Source of the DNA: Microbacteriaceae bacterium
Lineage (GTDB): Bacteria > Actinomycetota > Actinomycetes > Actinomycetales > Microbacteriaceae
Direction: 5' to 3'
Assembly (NCBI GenBank): GCA_947447385.1
Contig: CANFKN010000007.1
Location: forward strand, 1-17,252
Length of the DNA: 17,252 nt
Each line of letters opens with the position of its first letter. Positions within the stretch are counted from its first letter, which is position 1. The position numbers and the translations under genes were made by a program. Below the pieces are notes generated by a model. It searched no databases. It had not been told where the DNA came from and worked only from the letters and a program-made list of their open reading frames with translations. Below, piece after piece: positions 8,145 to 13,626 of the stretch.

Positions 8145-8692
8145 TGCGTTGGCGCAGCGGCAAGGTATTGCTTCTTAAGCACTCGGCTGTCAGAGATCCA
8201 GTCCATAACGGCAAAAAGCACGCCTGAAATCACAAATGTCAGGTGAATCATTAGCTGCCAAAAGATAGCCTCCCAAGGCACCGGGTTTTCAGGGTGAGCA
8301 GCAATCTCGACAAAGTCTTTCAGCAACTCAATGACCGAAATCGCAACCAGCGAACCGATCAATTTAATCTTTAGACCAGAGAAATCGACGTGGCCCATCC
8401 AGGCTGGGCGGTCAATGTTGCCTTCTGCGATTCCAATCTTCGACACTGAGTTTTCATAGCCGGCAAAAATCACAATCAAAATCAAATTTGCAAGCAAGAC
8501 TAGGTCGAGCAGGCCGAGCAGTTTCAAAACAAAATCTTGTGCTTCGAGCTCGGTGACCTTCAAAACCAAACCATAAAGTTCTATGCAGAACTTCACAACT
8601 AAAAGCCCCATGACTGCAATCAGGCCAAGATACAGCGGTGAAAGCAACCAGCGTGACCAAAAAATAAAGCGTTCGATTTGGTGTGAAAGCAT
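8129..8692 (-). CDS. YqhA/UPF0114 (TIGR00645) family membrane protein
   Basis: A 187-residue inner-membrane protein of the UPF0114/YqhA family, whose function is not established. Four membrane segments are visible at roughly 15-37, 56-78, 107-127 and 142-164, with the acidic tail TQLDEE at the C-terminus. Family-like features are the N-terminal ERFIFWSRWLLSPLYLGL, the GYEN motif at 78-81, and the conserved stretch around WMGHVDFSGLKIKLIGSLVA (98-117). The ATG is preceded by GAGG 8 nt upstream, a plausible ribosome binding site. It converges on the carboxylase gene with only 7 nt between the two stop codons. A 15-bp dyad lies 26-40 nt upstream of the start and could be an operator. Confidence 0.9.
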   Translation of the reverse strand: MLSHQIERFIFWSRWLLSPLYLGLIAVMGLLVVKFCIELYGLVLKVTELEAQDFVLKLLGLLDLVLLANLILIVIFAGYENSVSKIGIAEGNIDRPAWMGHVDFSGLKIKLIGSLVAISVIELLKDFVEIAAHPENPVPWEAIFWQLMIHLTFVISGVLFAVMDWISDSRVLKKQYLAAAPTQLDEE

Positions 8693-8717
8693 TCTAGACC
8701 TCGACTTTTCAGAGCTG

Positions 8718-8732
8718 AGTCAACTTTTGACT
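8718..8732. promoter_or_regulatory. Perfect dyad AGTCAA-N3-TTGACT upstream of the YqhA-like gene
   Basis: Two 6-nt arms with perfect inverted symmetry around CTT lie 26-40 nt before the start codon, followed on the plus strand by an A/T-rich ATAAAAAG. The position suits a repressor or activator site. On the minus strand the arm reads TTGACT, which could instead be a -35 element, but no matching -10 is seen. Confidence 0.3.
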
Positions 8733-8761
8733 ATAAAAAGTGTAGCTAGTCGCCGCCAACG

Positions 8762-9049
8762 TTAGTGATAGTAGTGATTTATGTAATCTTCGTCATAGTC
8801 ATCGTCAATTTCGGCCTGAGTGGGAACGTATGTGCTCTTGGGCACTGGCGCCGGCGGCAACGGTGTGACAACGAAGTCACCAAGCCAGCTGCAATTTGAG
8901 CATTTGCGCATCGCAAAACCTAGTGCAACTTGACCTCCAGGGTGAAACACCTGCTCGCCTCGCGCATTCACAACGACGGTTTGCTTGATGCTCCAAAAGT
9001 TGCTTCGAGTCTTCGCCGCACAAATAGGGCACTTCTTAGTTTTAGCCAT
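8762..9049 (-). CDS. Small zinc-ribbon-like hypothetical protein
   Basis: A 95-residue cytosolic protein with no recognised name. The N-terminal half has two Cys pairs, CPIC at 7-10 and CSNC at 50-53, about 40 residues apart and separated by short predicted strands. This is the pattern of a zinc-ribbon or rubredoxin-like metal knuckle. After residue 60 comes a Pro-rich linker (VTPLPPAPVPK) and then an acidic, tyrosine-rich tail (DDDYDEDYINHYYH). The ATG has no Shine-Dalgarno but a TAGCCT box 6 nt upstream, as expected for a leaderless mRNA. It lies 69 nt upstream of the YqhA-like gene on the same strand, so the two could be cotranscribed. A nucleic-acid or protein-binding role is a guess from the ribbon only. 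Confidence 0.75.
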   Translation of the reverse strand: MAKTKKCPICAAKTRSNFWSIKQTVVVNARGEQVFHPGGQVALGFAMRKCSNCSWLGDFVVTPLPPAPVPKSTYVPTQAEIDDDYDEDYINHYYH

Positions 9050-9055
9050 GGCCCG

Positions 9056-9061
9056 AGGCTA
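9056..9061 (-). promoter_or_regulatory. Candidate -10 box for leaderless zinc-ribbon transcript
   Basis: On the minus strand TAGCCT ends 6 nt before the ATG at 9049, with CGGGCC between them. The arrangement matches the maf and purine nucleoside phosphorylase starts. Confidence 0.45.
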
Positions 9062-9133
9062 TGCGTGGCCTGCGACATTTAGGCCAGTATTGCTTGTAGA
9101 CCAAAAGTCACGACAAACTCGCCGCTGAGGTAC

Positions 9134-9403
9134 CTAAAAATCAAGAACCTGCGGGTCAATGCAAAACATACCAACTTCGATAGATGACTGCGAACGAGTG
9201 GAAAATGACACAAAAAGAATAAAAATCAAAGCGAGACTCACCAGCGAAATCTCGAGTTTTCGAAAGCGTTGCGACTGTTTGAATGTGAAACCATAAAGCA
9301 AAACCGAGACTGCGGCAAAAACTAAAGCGAAAACTTGTGAAATGGCACAGCAAAAAAAAGCTAGGCAGAGAGTCAGGCGAGCAATATCGCGCACACTGTT
9401 CAA
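9134..9403 (-). CDS. Small two-span membrane protein, unknown function
   Basis: An 89-residue protein with no family I recognise. Two long hydrophobic stretches (about 9-38 and 50-67) are separated by the basic loop FKQSQRFRK, predicting a hairpin with its loop in the cytoplasm. A short polar tail of about 20 residues follows the second span. The start is TTG, and it overlaps the stop of the upstream secreted-protein gene as TTGA, the same junction type as between the response regulator and kinase. That overlap is the main reason to believe the gene, since TTG alone would be weak. The block is AT-rich: 24 of 60 bases at 9301-9360 are G or C. It could be a membrane partner or protector for the upstream secreted protein; this is untested inference. 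Confidence 0.6.
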   Translation of the reverse strand: MNSVRDIARLTLCLAFFCCAISQVFALVFAAVSVLLYGFTFKQSQRFRKLEISLVSLALIFILFVSFSTRSQSSIEVGMFCIDPQVLDF

Positions 9404-10074
9404 GGGCCACAGAGCCCATCAAGAGAGTAACTGCTATCACCCGATGCAAGAATCCTTAGACAGGGTGTGTCACTCTGAAGAAAGACGCCGGCCACGTAAT
9501 AATCAAACCGATACTGCCCATAAATTGTTGCACTGGTTTTTAGCTTGTAAACGCCTTTGCTTAGAACTGCGACTGGTTGCCAACCCATGGCACTTATCGA
9601 AGGGTACAAGCCTTGATTGGTAGCACTGGTAATTTGCCCGGCTGAGGTGCACCACGTCCCCTTAAGAGTTACCCGGTAAAGCTCAATCGAGAAAAAATTC
9701 CGAGCGACATAAGCGACTGCGGCATTCCAGCAGCCATTTTGAAAAGCCGAAAGCATTTTTGGAGTCGGAGCAACTGCTAATGAGCTCTCGAGGGACGGCG
9801 CAAGGTACGCTTTCACATTTGCAAGTTGCGCGTAATCAAAGCTTGACATCAAAGCCACGGGATCTTGCGAGTTCTTAAGGGAGGTAATAAGAGCCATCGC
9901 CTCAGATTCATCAAGAATACTGGCGTCGACTTCATTCAGATCTACAGCTGCCAGAGTGACTTGCATTGAACTTGGGCTCGCGAGGGATGCCTCAGCTGGC
10001 GCGACCCCCAAGATTGTCGTAAATAAGAGCAAAACGACAAGAGACAAACCCTTTATTTTGACTGTATTTTTCAT
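9400..10074 (-). CDS. Secreted protein with four cysteines, unknown function
   Basis: A 224-residue predicted Sec-exported protein that I do not recognise. The signal peptide has a basic n-region (MKNTVKIKG), a hydrophobic core to about residue 24, and an APAEA cleavage site near 29/30. The mature N-terminal third is polar and probably helical. The C-terminal half is Tyr/Trp/Ser-rich and likely beta-structured, with Cys115, Cys142, Cys205 and Cys222, enough for two disulfides. I chose the ATG at 10074 because AGGGGGAAG stands just before it and a TTGACG/TAATCT promoter lies 35 to 64 nt upstream. An upstream in-frame start near 10125 would fall inside that promoter. The stop overlaps the start of a small membrane protein (TTGA), indicating cotranslation. 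Effector, inhibitor or surface protein are all possible. Confidence 0.78.
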   Translation of the reverse strand: MKNTVKIKGLSLVVLLLFTTILGVAPAEASLASPSSMQVTLAAVDLNEVDASILDESEAMALITSLKNSQDPVALMSSFDYAQLANVKAYLAPSLESSLAVAPTPKMLSAFQNGCWNAAVAYVARNFFSIELYRVTLKGTWCTSAGQITSATNQGLYPSISAMGWQPVAVLSKGVYKLKTSATIYGQYRFDYYVAGVFLQSDTPCLRILASGDSSYSLDGLCGP

Positions 10075-10108
10075 ACTTCCCCCTGACATCCCTGCCCAAT
10101 GAGAGATC

Positions 10109-10138
10109 AGATTACTCGAATACATAAAACCCCGTCAA
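10109..10138 (-). promoter_or_regulatory. Sigma-70-like promoter for the secreted/membrane pair at 10074-9134
   Basis: On the minus strand TTGACG (10138-10133) and TAATCT (10114-10109) are separated by 18 nt. Transcription would start near 10102, leaving a leader of about 28 nt that contains the AGGGGGAAG ribosome binding site. It is the best sigma-70-type match I found in the window. Confidence 0.6.
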
Positions 10139-10194
10139 GTTTTGTTGAGCTAAATACTTAAAGTGAACGGTTTCCGCGCGAAAGTACATCACCT

Positions 10195-10332
10195 TCAAGT
10201 CAGGCGAACTATCACTAGATTTGCCAGCGCTTGAGCGTTTGGCATTAGCAGCTCTCTTAAGGTCCACATAATTGCAAACGATCTATCCAAGACGTGATCA
10301 GCGCTGTTGGAAGCTGGCTTGGTTGCAGTCAC
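10195..10332 (-). CDS. Possible small ORF (45 residues) with a consensus Shine-Dalgarno
   Basis: A GTG-started reading frame of 45 codons ending in TGA, not recognised. It begins MTATKPASNSADHVLDRS, followed by a more hydrophobic segment (FAIMWTLRELLMPNAQALAN) and a short end (LVIVRLT), suggesting an amphipathic or peripheral membrane helix rather than a clear membrane span. The case for translation is a perfect AGGAGG at 10346-10341 with 8-nt spacing to GTG, the strongest ribosome binding site I noticed in the window. The frame ends 57 nt before the -35 box of the next gene on the same strand. Codon use alone cannot decide in so short a frame, and it may be a chance ORF or a remnant. Confidence 0.35.
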   Translation of the reverse strand: MTATKPASNSADHVLDRSFAIMWTLRELLMPNAQALANLVIVRLT

Positions 10333-10340
10333 AAAGGGAA

Positions 10341-10346
10341 CCTCCT
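10341..10346 (-). promoter_or_regulatory. Consensus AGGAGG ribosome binding site
   Basis: On the minus strand AGGAGG is followed by 8 nt (TTCCCTTT) and GTG. Such strong sites are unusual in this window, where most starts have weak or no Shine-Dalgarno. Confidence 0.4.
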
Positions 10347-10388
10347 AGTTATCGCGGACCATTAAAAACCTGACATATGGAACTGCCA

Positions 10389-10406
10389 GATTGCGAAAAC
10401 GCAATC
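10389..10406. promoter_or_regulatory. 18-bp perfect dyad GATTGCG-AAAA-CGCAATC
   Basis: Two 7-nt arms are perfectly inverted around AAAA. The site lies 78 nt upstream of the plus-strand secreted gene and 57 nt upstream of the possible minus-strand small ORF, so it may be an operator for one or both. No T tract follows on either strand, which argues against an intrinsic terminator. Confidence 0.4.
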
Positions 10407-10483
10407 ACACGGCAATTATTGTGTTACATTGATGAACAGTGTTAGCTCGAATGTGGTTAGCACAACATAATTTGGGGGGTCCA

Positions 10484-11584
10484 ATGAAAAAAATAATTTC
10501 GACTGGCATGGTTGTGGTCTTTGCGCTTCTGCTTGCAACACCCGAGATAGCAAATGCTGCCTCGCCATCGAATGGCCTTTCGCCAGAACAAATAGTCGCA
10601 ACGATTGAAAGTTCAACCGGGTCGGCAATTCAAGATTCGCTCTCGGGGGAACAACCTCAAGTCATGACTTATGACTCTTCGTCGGGTGTCAAAGTTTTAG
10701 TCTCTGAAACCCAGCAAGGTGATCAGACATCAACTGCTACAATCGAAATTCTCGACTCGAAAGTTACCACATCGACAGAGATTGGCACTGTTACAACATT
10801 TGAAGCCGACTCTGGCGACACCACGGGTGCAGTAGCCCGCACTAGCTCTGGATTCAGCATCTACACGGTAATTTCGACCCGCAATGCACCCGAAAGCTAC
10901 TCTTATAAACTCAATCTGCCAGATGGCGTCGAGACAGCCGAGTACCAGGGTGGGTACAGCCTAGACGACTATAAGGACTTTAGCGCTGTGATTAGCGCAC
11001 CTTGGGCGATTGATGCAAATGGTAAAAGCGTAGACACTTGGTACTCACTTCAAAATGACGTTCTTACACAGCACCTTGACCTAAGCGCTCGAGACATTGC
11101 GTTCCCAGTTGTGGCAGACCCGAACTGGAGCTATTCTCTGCGATATTATTTCGAAAATATCAGCACGACCCAGGCTTGGCGAAAAGTGCACTCCTGCTTC
11201 AACTGCTACTTCCCAGTTTTCGGAGCGCCGCGGGCATTTCCGGATTTAAATGACACCATCCCACTGTTCATCGACATACCCGTTCCATTCCCCCTTAGCT
11301 ACTTGGGCGGTCACTTTAACATGGAATGCCTAATGGGTGCTACTGAGGCGCACAATGGCCTCTACGGCTGGTATTTCTGGGCAACTAAAAATCACATTGA
11401 TGGGGTAGGTTCATCAATCAGATTCAGGTTCATGAACACTTCTAAAGGTCCTGCACTTGTAGTGGATGCGCAAATCAAGAACGACTTTTACCAAAACGCT
11501 TTGGGCATAACTAACAATGCCTACGCGGTTGCGGCCCAAGCTAACTGGAATGAGTTCGGATGGCGACTAGATTGGCTACCGTAA
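10484..11584 (+). CDS. Secreted protein with PWAIDANGK/VVADP module, unknown function
   Basis: A 366-residue exported protein. A clean signal peptide (MKKIISTGMVVVFALLLATP...) ends at ANA near residue 25. The N-terminal mature region (26-165) is Ser/Thr-rich and beta-prone. It is followed by a segment from PWAIDANGK (starts at 173) to FPVVADPNW (207-215) that I recognise as recurring in secreted actinobacterial proteins, some resembling polymorphic toxins, ahead of variable C-termini. The C-terminal 150 residues include a CFNC motif (238-241), Cys282 and many aromatic residues, and I cannot assign them. I chose the ATG at 10484 because GGGGGG lies 4 nt before it and the signal peptide begins there; a GTG at 10439 would put 15 residues ahead of it. 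A CATAAT at 10466-10471 could be a -10 box. The next gene begins immediately after the stop (TAAATG). Confidence 0.82.
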   Translation: MKKIISTGMVVVFALLLATPEIANAASPSNGLSPEQIVATIESSTGSAIQDSLSGEQPQVMTYDSSSGVKVLVSETQQGDQTSTATIEILDSKVTTSTEIGTVTTFEADSGDTTGAVARTSSGFSIYTVISTRNAPESYSYKLNLPDGVETAEYQGGYSLDDYKDFSAVISAPWAIDANGKSVDTWYSLQNDVLTQHLDLSARDIAFPVVADPNWSYSLRYYFENISTTQAWRKVHSCFNCYFPVFGAPRAFPDLNDTIPLFIDIPVPFPLSYLGGHFNMECLMGATEAHNGLYGWYFWATKNHIDGVGSSIRFRFMNTSKGPALVVDAQIKNDFYQNALGITNNAYAVAAQANWNEFGWRLDWLP

Positions 11585-12046
11585 ATGCGTAACAGTACCC
11601 TAGGCAAATCACGTTCCCCGTCGACTTCATTTGTCTTGAAATTTGCCGCTGTCACATCGGCTATGTTGAGTTTGTCAGTGATTTTCGAGATTGCCCACTA
11701 TCTGTTTGCTGTGCTCGCAGCTCCGATGACAGGTTTTGTCAGCGGAGCTTTCTTCAGTTCACTGTTGGTTTTAGTTATTAGGTTCATGAGTCGAAAACTT
11801 GGTGGACGAGCCATTCAATACCGCCCCTACTTTATTGCGGTCTATGTTCCCATCTCTGTCTTATTTTCTTTGCAAATGCAAGGATTCTTCTATTTGGACT
11901 TCAGAGAACCATTCATTTATCAGTTCGCCGCGTTCATAATGTTCGGGCACAGTATGCTGTTTGCGGCAGTGACGACTCCGATGGTCAAGAAATTTATTAG
12001 GCGAGAAATTAGCCCCGCGACTAGCGGAGAGATTTTCCAGGCGTGA
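11585..12046 (+). CDS. Four-span membrane protein, unknown function
   Basis: A 153-residue integral membrane protein not assigned to a family. Hydrophobic segments lie at about 17-37, 40-66, 84-103 and 113-133, with basic loops (RFMSRKLGGR at 66-75, KKFIRRE near 135-141) predicting cytoplasmic N- and C-termini. The ATG follows the stop of the upstream secreted-protein gene with no gap, and there is no independent Shine-Dalgarno, so translation is probably coupled. The arrangement of secreted protein followed by small membrane protein is the mirror of the pair at 10074-9134, and it would suit an exported effector with its membrane immunity or export partner. That is hypothesis only. Base composition is AT-rich: 26 of 60 bases at 11821-11880 are G or C. 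Confidence 0.72.
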   Translation: MRNSTLGKSRSPSTSFVLKFAAVTSAMLSLSVIFEIAHYLFAVLAAPMTGFVSGAFFSSLLVLVIRFMSRKLGGRAIQYRPYFIAVYVPISVLFSLQMQGFFYLDFREPFIYQFAAFIMFGHSMLFAAVTTPMVKKFIRREISPATSGEIFQA

Positions 12047-12123
12047 AGTTTGGGTCTGGAACCAAAGGCTAGAAAATGAATGTCAGGTCAGGTCAGTCCA
12101 AGCGTGGCACTCTGGCGCATTAT

Positions 12124-13554
12124 CTAAACGTTTGGAGTGTGCAGCGCCCGCGCGACTTCCATGATGGTGCCTGACAGCGACGGATACACCGTGAAGGTGC
12201 GTGCCAGTTCGTCCACCGTCAATCGGTTTTCGATGGCGACGGCGATTGGATAGATCAACTCTGATGCCGACTTCGCGACGACCACACCACCGATGACGGT
12301 GCCACCGGTTGAGGCGATGATTTTGATGAAACCAAACTGCAGACCCATCATTTTGGCGCGAGGGTTTGATGGCAAGTCGAATTTCACGACGTGGCCGTTG
12401 ACTTCGCCGGCCTCGAGCGCTGCTTGTGACCAACCCACCGAGGCGATTTCTGGCGAGGTGAAAACGTTGGCAGAGACGTTGCGAATCTGGGTGGGAATCG
12501 CGACGTCGCCCATGGTGTGAAACACGGCGGTTCGACCCTGCATCGCGCTGACACTTGCCAGCGGAAAGAATGTTGTGCAGTCGCCGACCGCATAAACGTT
12601 TGCGCGTGAGGTTCGAGCAACCTTGTTGGTGACGATGTGGCCTGACTCGGTGAGTTCAACTCCGGCCTCGACCAATCCTAAGCCTGCGGTGTTGGGAATC
12701 GAACCGACGGCCATCAAACAGTGTGAGCCTTTGACGATGGTGCCATCGCCCAGAGTCACCTCAACACCTGAGCCGGTGTTCACAACTTTGTCAGCACGAG
12801 ATTTGTTGAGAACGTTCATTCCCTTGCTGCGAAAAACGTTTTCGATTAGCTCAGCGGCGTCTTGGTCTTGGCTGGGCAAAACCATGTCGCGACTAGAGAT
12901 CAGGGTGACCTCGCAGCCGAGGCCGTGAAAAGCCGACGCGAACTCAGCACCGGTAACACCAGAACCGACAACAATCATGTGCTCTGGTAGGTCGGTCAAA
13001 TCATAAAGCTGCTTCCAGGTCAAAATGCGGTCGCCATCTGGTTTAGCGGCTGGCAGTTCGCGAGGCGTTGCACCCACGGCGACGATGATGGTCTTAGCTT
13101 CAAGGCGCTCCTCAGCGCCGCCATCGGCTGGTGCATAAATCACGTGGTGGTTGCCATCAAGACGACCTCGACCAGCTAGAACGCGCACCCCAGCTTCAAC
13201 CAGAGCTTCGCGCATTTCTTGAGACTGTTCGTGAGCCATTTCGAGAAGACGCTGGTTAACCGCGCCCAAGTCAATCGTCATTTTGGGGTGAACATCTTTG
13301 CCGTCAATGGTGAAGCCAATGCCGAGCTTTTCGGCACGCTTGACGTTGTTGGCTGCATCGGCAGTCGAAATCAAACCTTTTGACGGCACCACGTCGGTCA
13401 AAACAGCGTTGCCGCCGATGCCGTTGCTCTCAATGATGGTGACGTCGGCGCCGAGCTGGCGACCCGCAAGGGCGGCTTCATAACCACCCGGGCCACCGCC
13501 GATGATGACGATGTGATGGTTCTTTTTGACAGTAGCCGCGCTTGATTCACTCAC
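12124..13554 (-). CDS. lpdA: LpdA-type NAD(P)H-quinone dehydrogenase (flavoprotein disulfide reductase fold)
   Basis: A 476-residue FAD protein of the lipoamide dehydrogenase fold. It has the FAD-binding GGGPGGYEAA at 19-28, a second Rossmann motif VVGSGVTGAEFASAF for NAD(P)H, the FAD-binding VYAVGDCTTFFPLAS, and a C-terminal dimerisation domain. The redox-active CxxxxC of true lipoamide dehydrogenases is gone: GGNAVLTDVVPSK (47-59) has Ala50 and Val55 at those positions. The C-terminal catalytic His-x-x-x-x-Glu segment reads TVYPSLSG. It therefore cannot reduce lipoamide and matches the mycobacterial LpdA (Rv3303c) type, reported as an NAD(P)H-quinone reductase. The start is GTG at 13554 with little Shine-Dalgarno, and it is divergent from the purine nucleoside phosphorylase with 72 nt between. 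Physiological acceptor is inferred. Confidence 0.9.
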   Translation of the reverse strand: MSESSAATVKKNHHIVIIGGGPGGYEAALAGRQLGADVTIIESNGIGGNAVLTDVVPSKGLISTADAANNVKRAEKLGIGFTIDGKDVHPKMTIDLGAVNQRLLEMAHEQSQEMREALVEAGVRVLAGRGRLDGNHHVIYAPADGGAEERLEAKTIIVAVGATPRELPAAKPDGDRILTWKQLYDLTDLPEHMIVVGSGVTGAEFASAFHGLGCEVTLISSRDMVLPSQDQDAAELIENVFRSKGMNVLNKSRADKVVNTGSGVEVTLGDGTIVKGSHCLMAVGSIPNTAGLGLVEAGVELTESGHIVTNKVARTSRANVYAVGDCTTFFPLASVSAMQGRTAVFHTMGDVAIPTQIRNVSANVFTSPEIASVGWSQAALEAGEVNGHVVKFDLPSNPRAKMMGLQFGFIKIIASTGGTVIGGVVVAKSASELIYPIAVAIENRLTVDELARTFTVYPSLSGTIMEVARALHTPNV

Positions 13555-13614
13555 GATTCAATTGTGTCGCAAAACCGTGCCGAGCCTTGCCAAAACAACA
13601 AACTGCGAGCCAAC

Positions 13615-13620
13615 TAGACT
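13615..13620 (+). promoter_or_regulatory. Candidate -10 box for leaderless purine nucleoside phosphorylase transcript
   Basis: TAGACT ends 6 nt before the ATG (spacer CAAAAG), and there is no Shine-Dalgarno. A TTGCCA at 13587-13592 is 22 nt upstream, too far for a normal -35. Confidence 0.5.
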
Positions 13621-13626
13621 CAAAAG

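Larger units (their letters stand above)
10075..10483. other. Divergent intergenic region between two secreted-protein units
   Basis: These 409 bases separate the divergent genes starting at 10074 and 10484. They are AT-rich (24 of 60 are G or C at 10141-10200) and hold a good minus-strand promoter, a possible 45-codon minus-strand ORF with a consensus ribosome binding site, and an 18-bp dyad. I see no tRNA, attachment site or CRISPR repeat here. Confidence 0.6.

Noticed and set aside
9156..9449. A 97-codon minus-strand frame overlapping the small membrane protein gene
   Set aside because: It overlaps both the 3' end of the secreted-protein gene and most of the membrane-protein gene in another frame, has no plausible ribosome binding site, and lacks the TTGA coupling.
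10439..10483. GTG start 15 codons upstream for the plus-strand secreted protein
   Set aside because: It would place non-signal residues before a complete signal peptide and bypass the GGGGGG site before the ATG at 10484.
10075..10483. Attachment site or insertion-sequence remnant at the accessory block
   Set aside because: I found no terminal inverted repeats, flanking target duplication, tRNA end, transposase or integrase, so no mobile element is claimed despite the AT-rich composition.
12082..12096. Three tandem copies of GTCAG between the convergent membrane-protein and lpdA genes
   Set aside because: Fifteen bases of pentamer repeat are short enough to arise by chance, and nothing else in the 77-base gap supports a function.
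12083..12433. A 116-codon minus-strand frame overlapping the 3' end of lpdA
   Set aside because: It is an Arg/His-rich shadow frame with no start context, lying inside a clearly conserved gene on the same strand.
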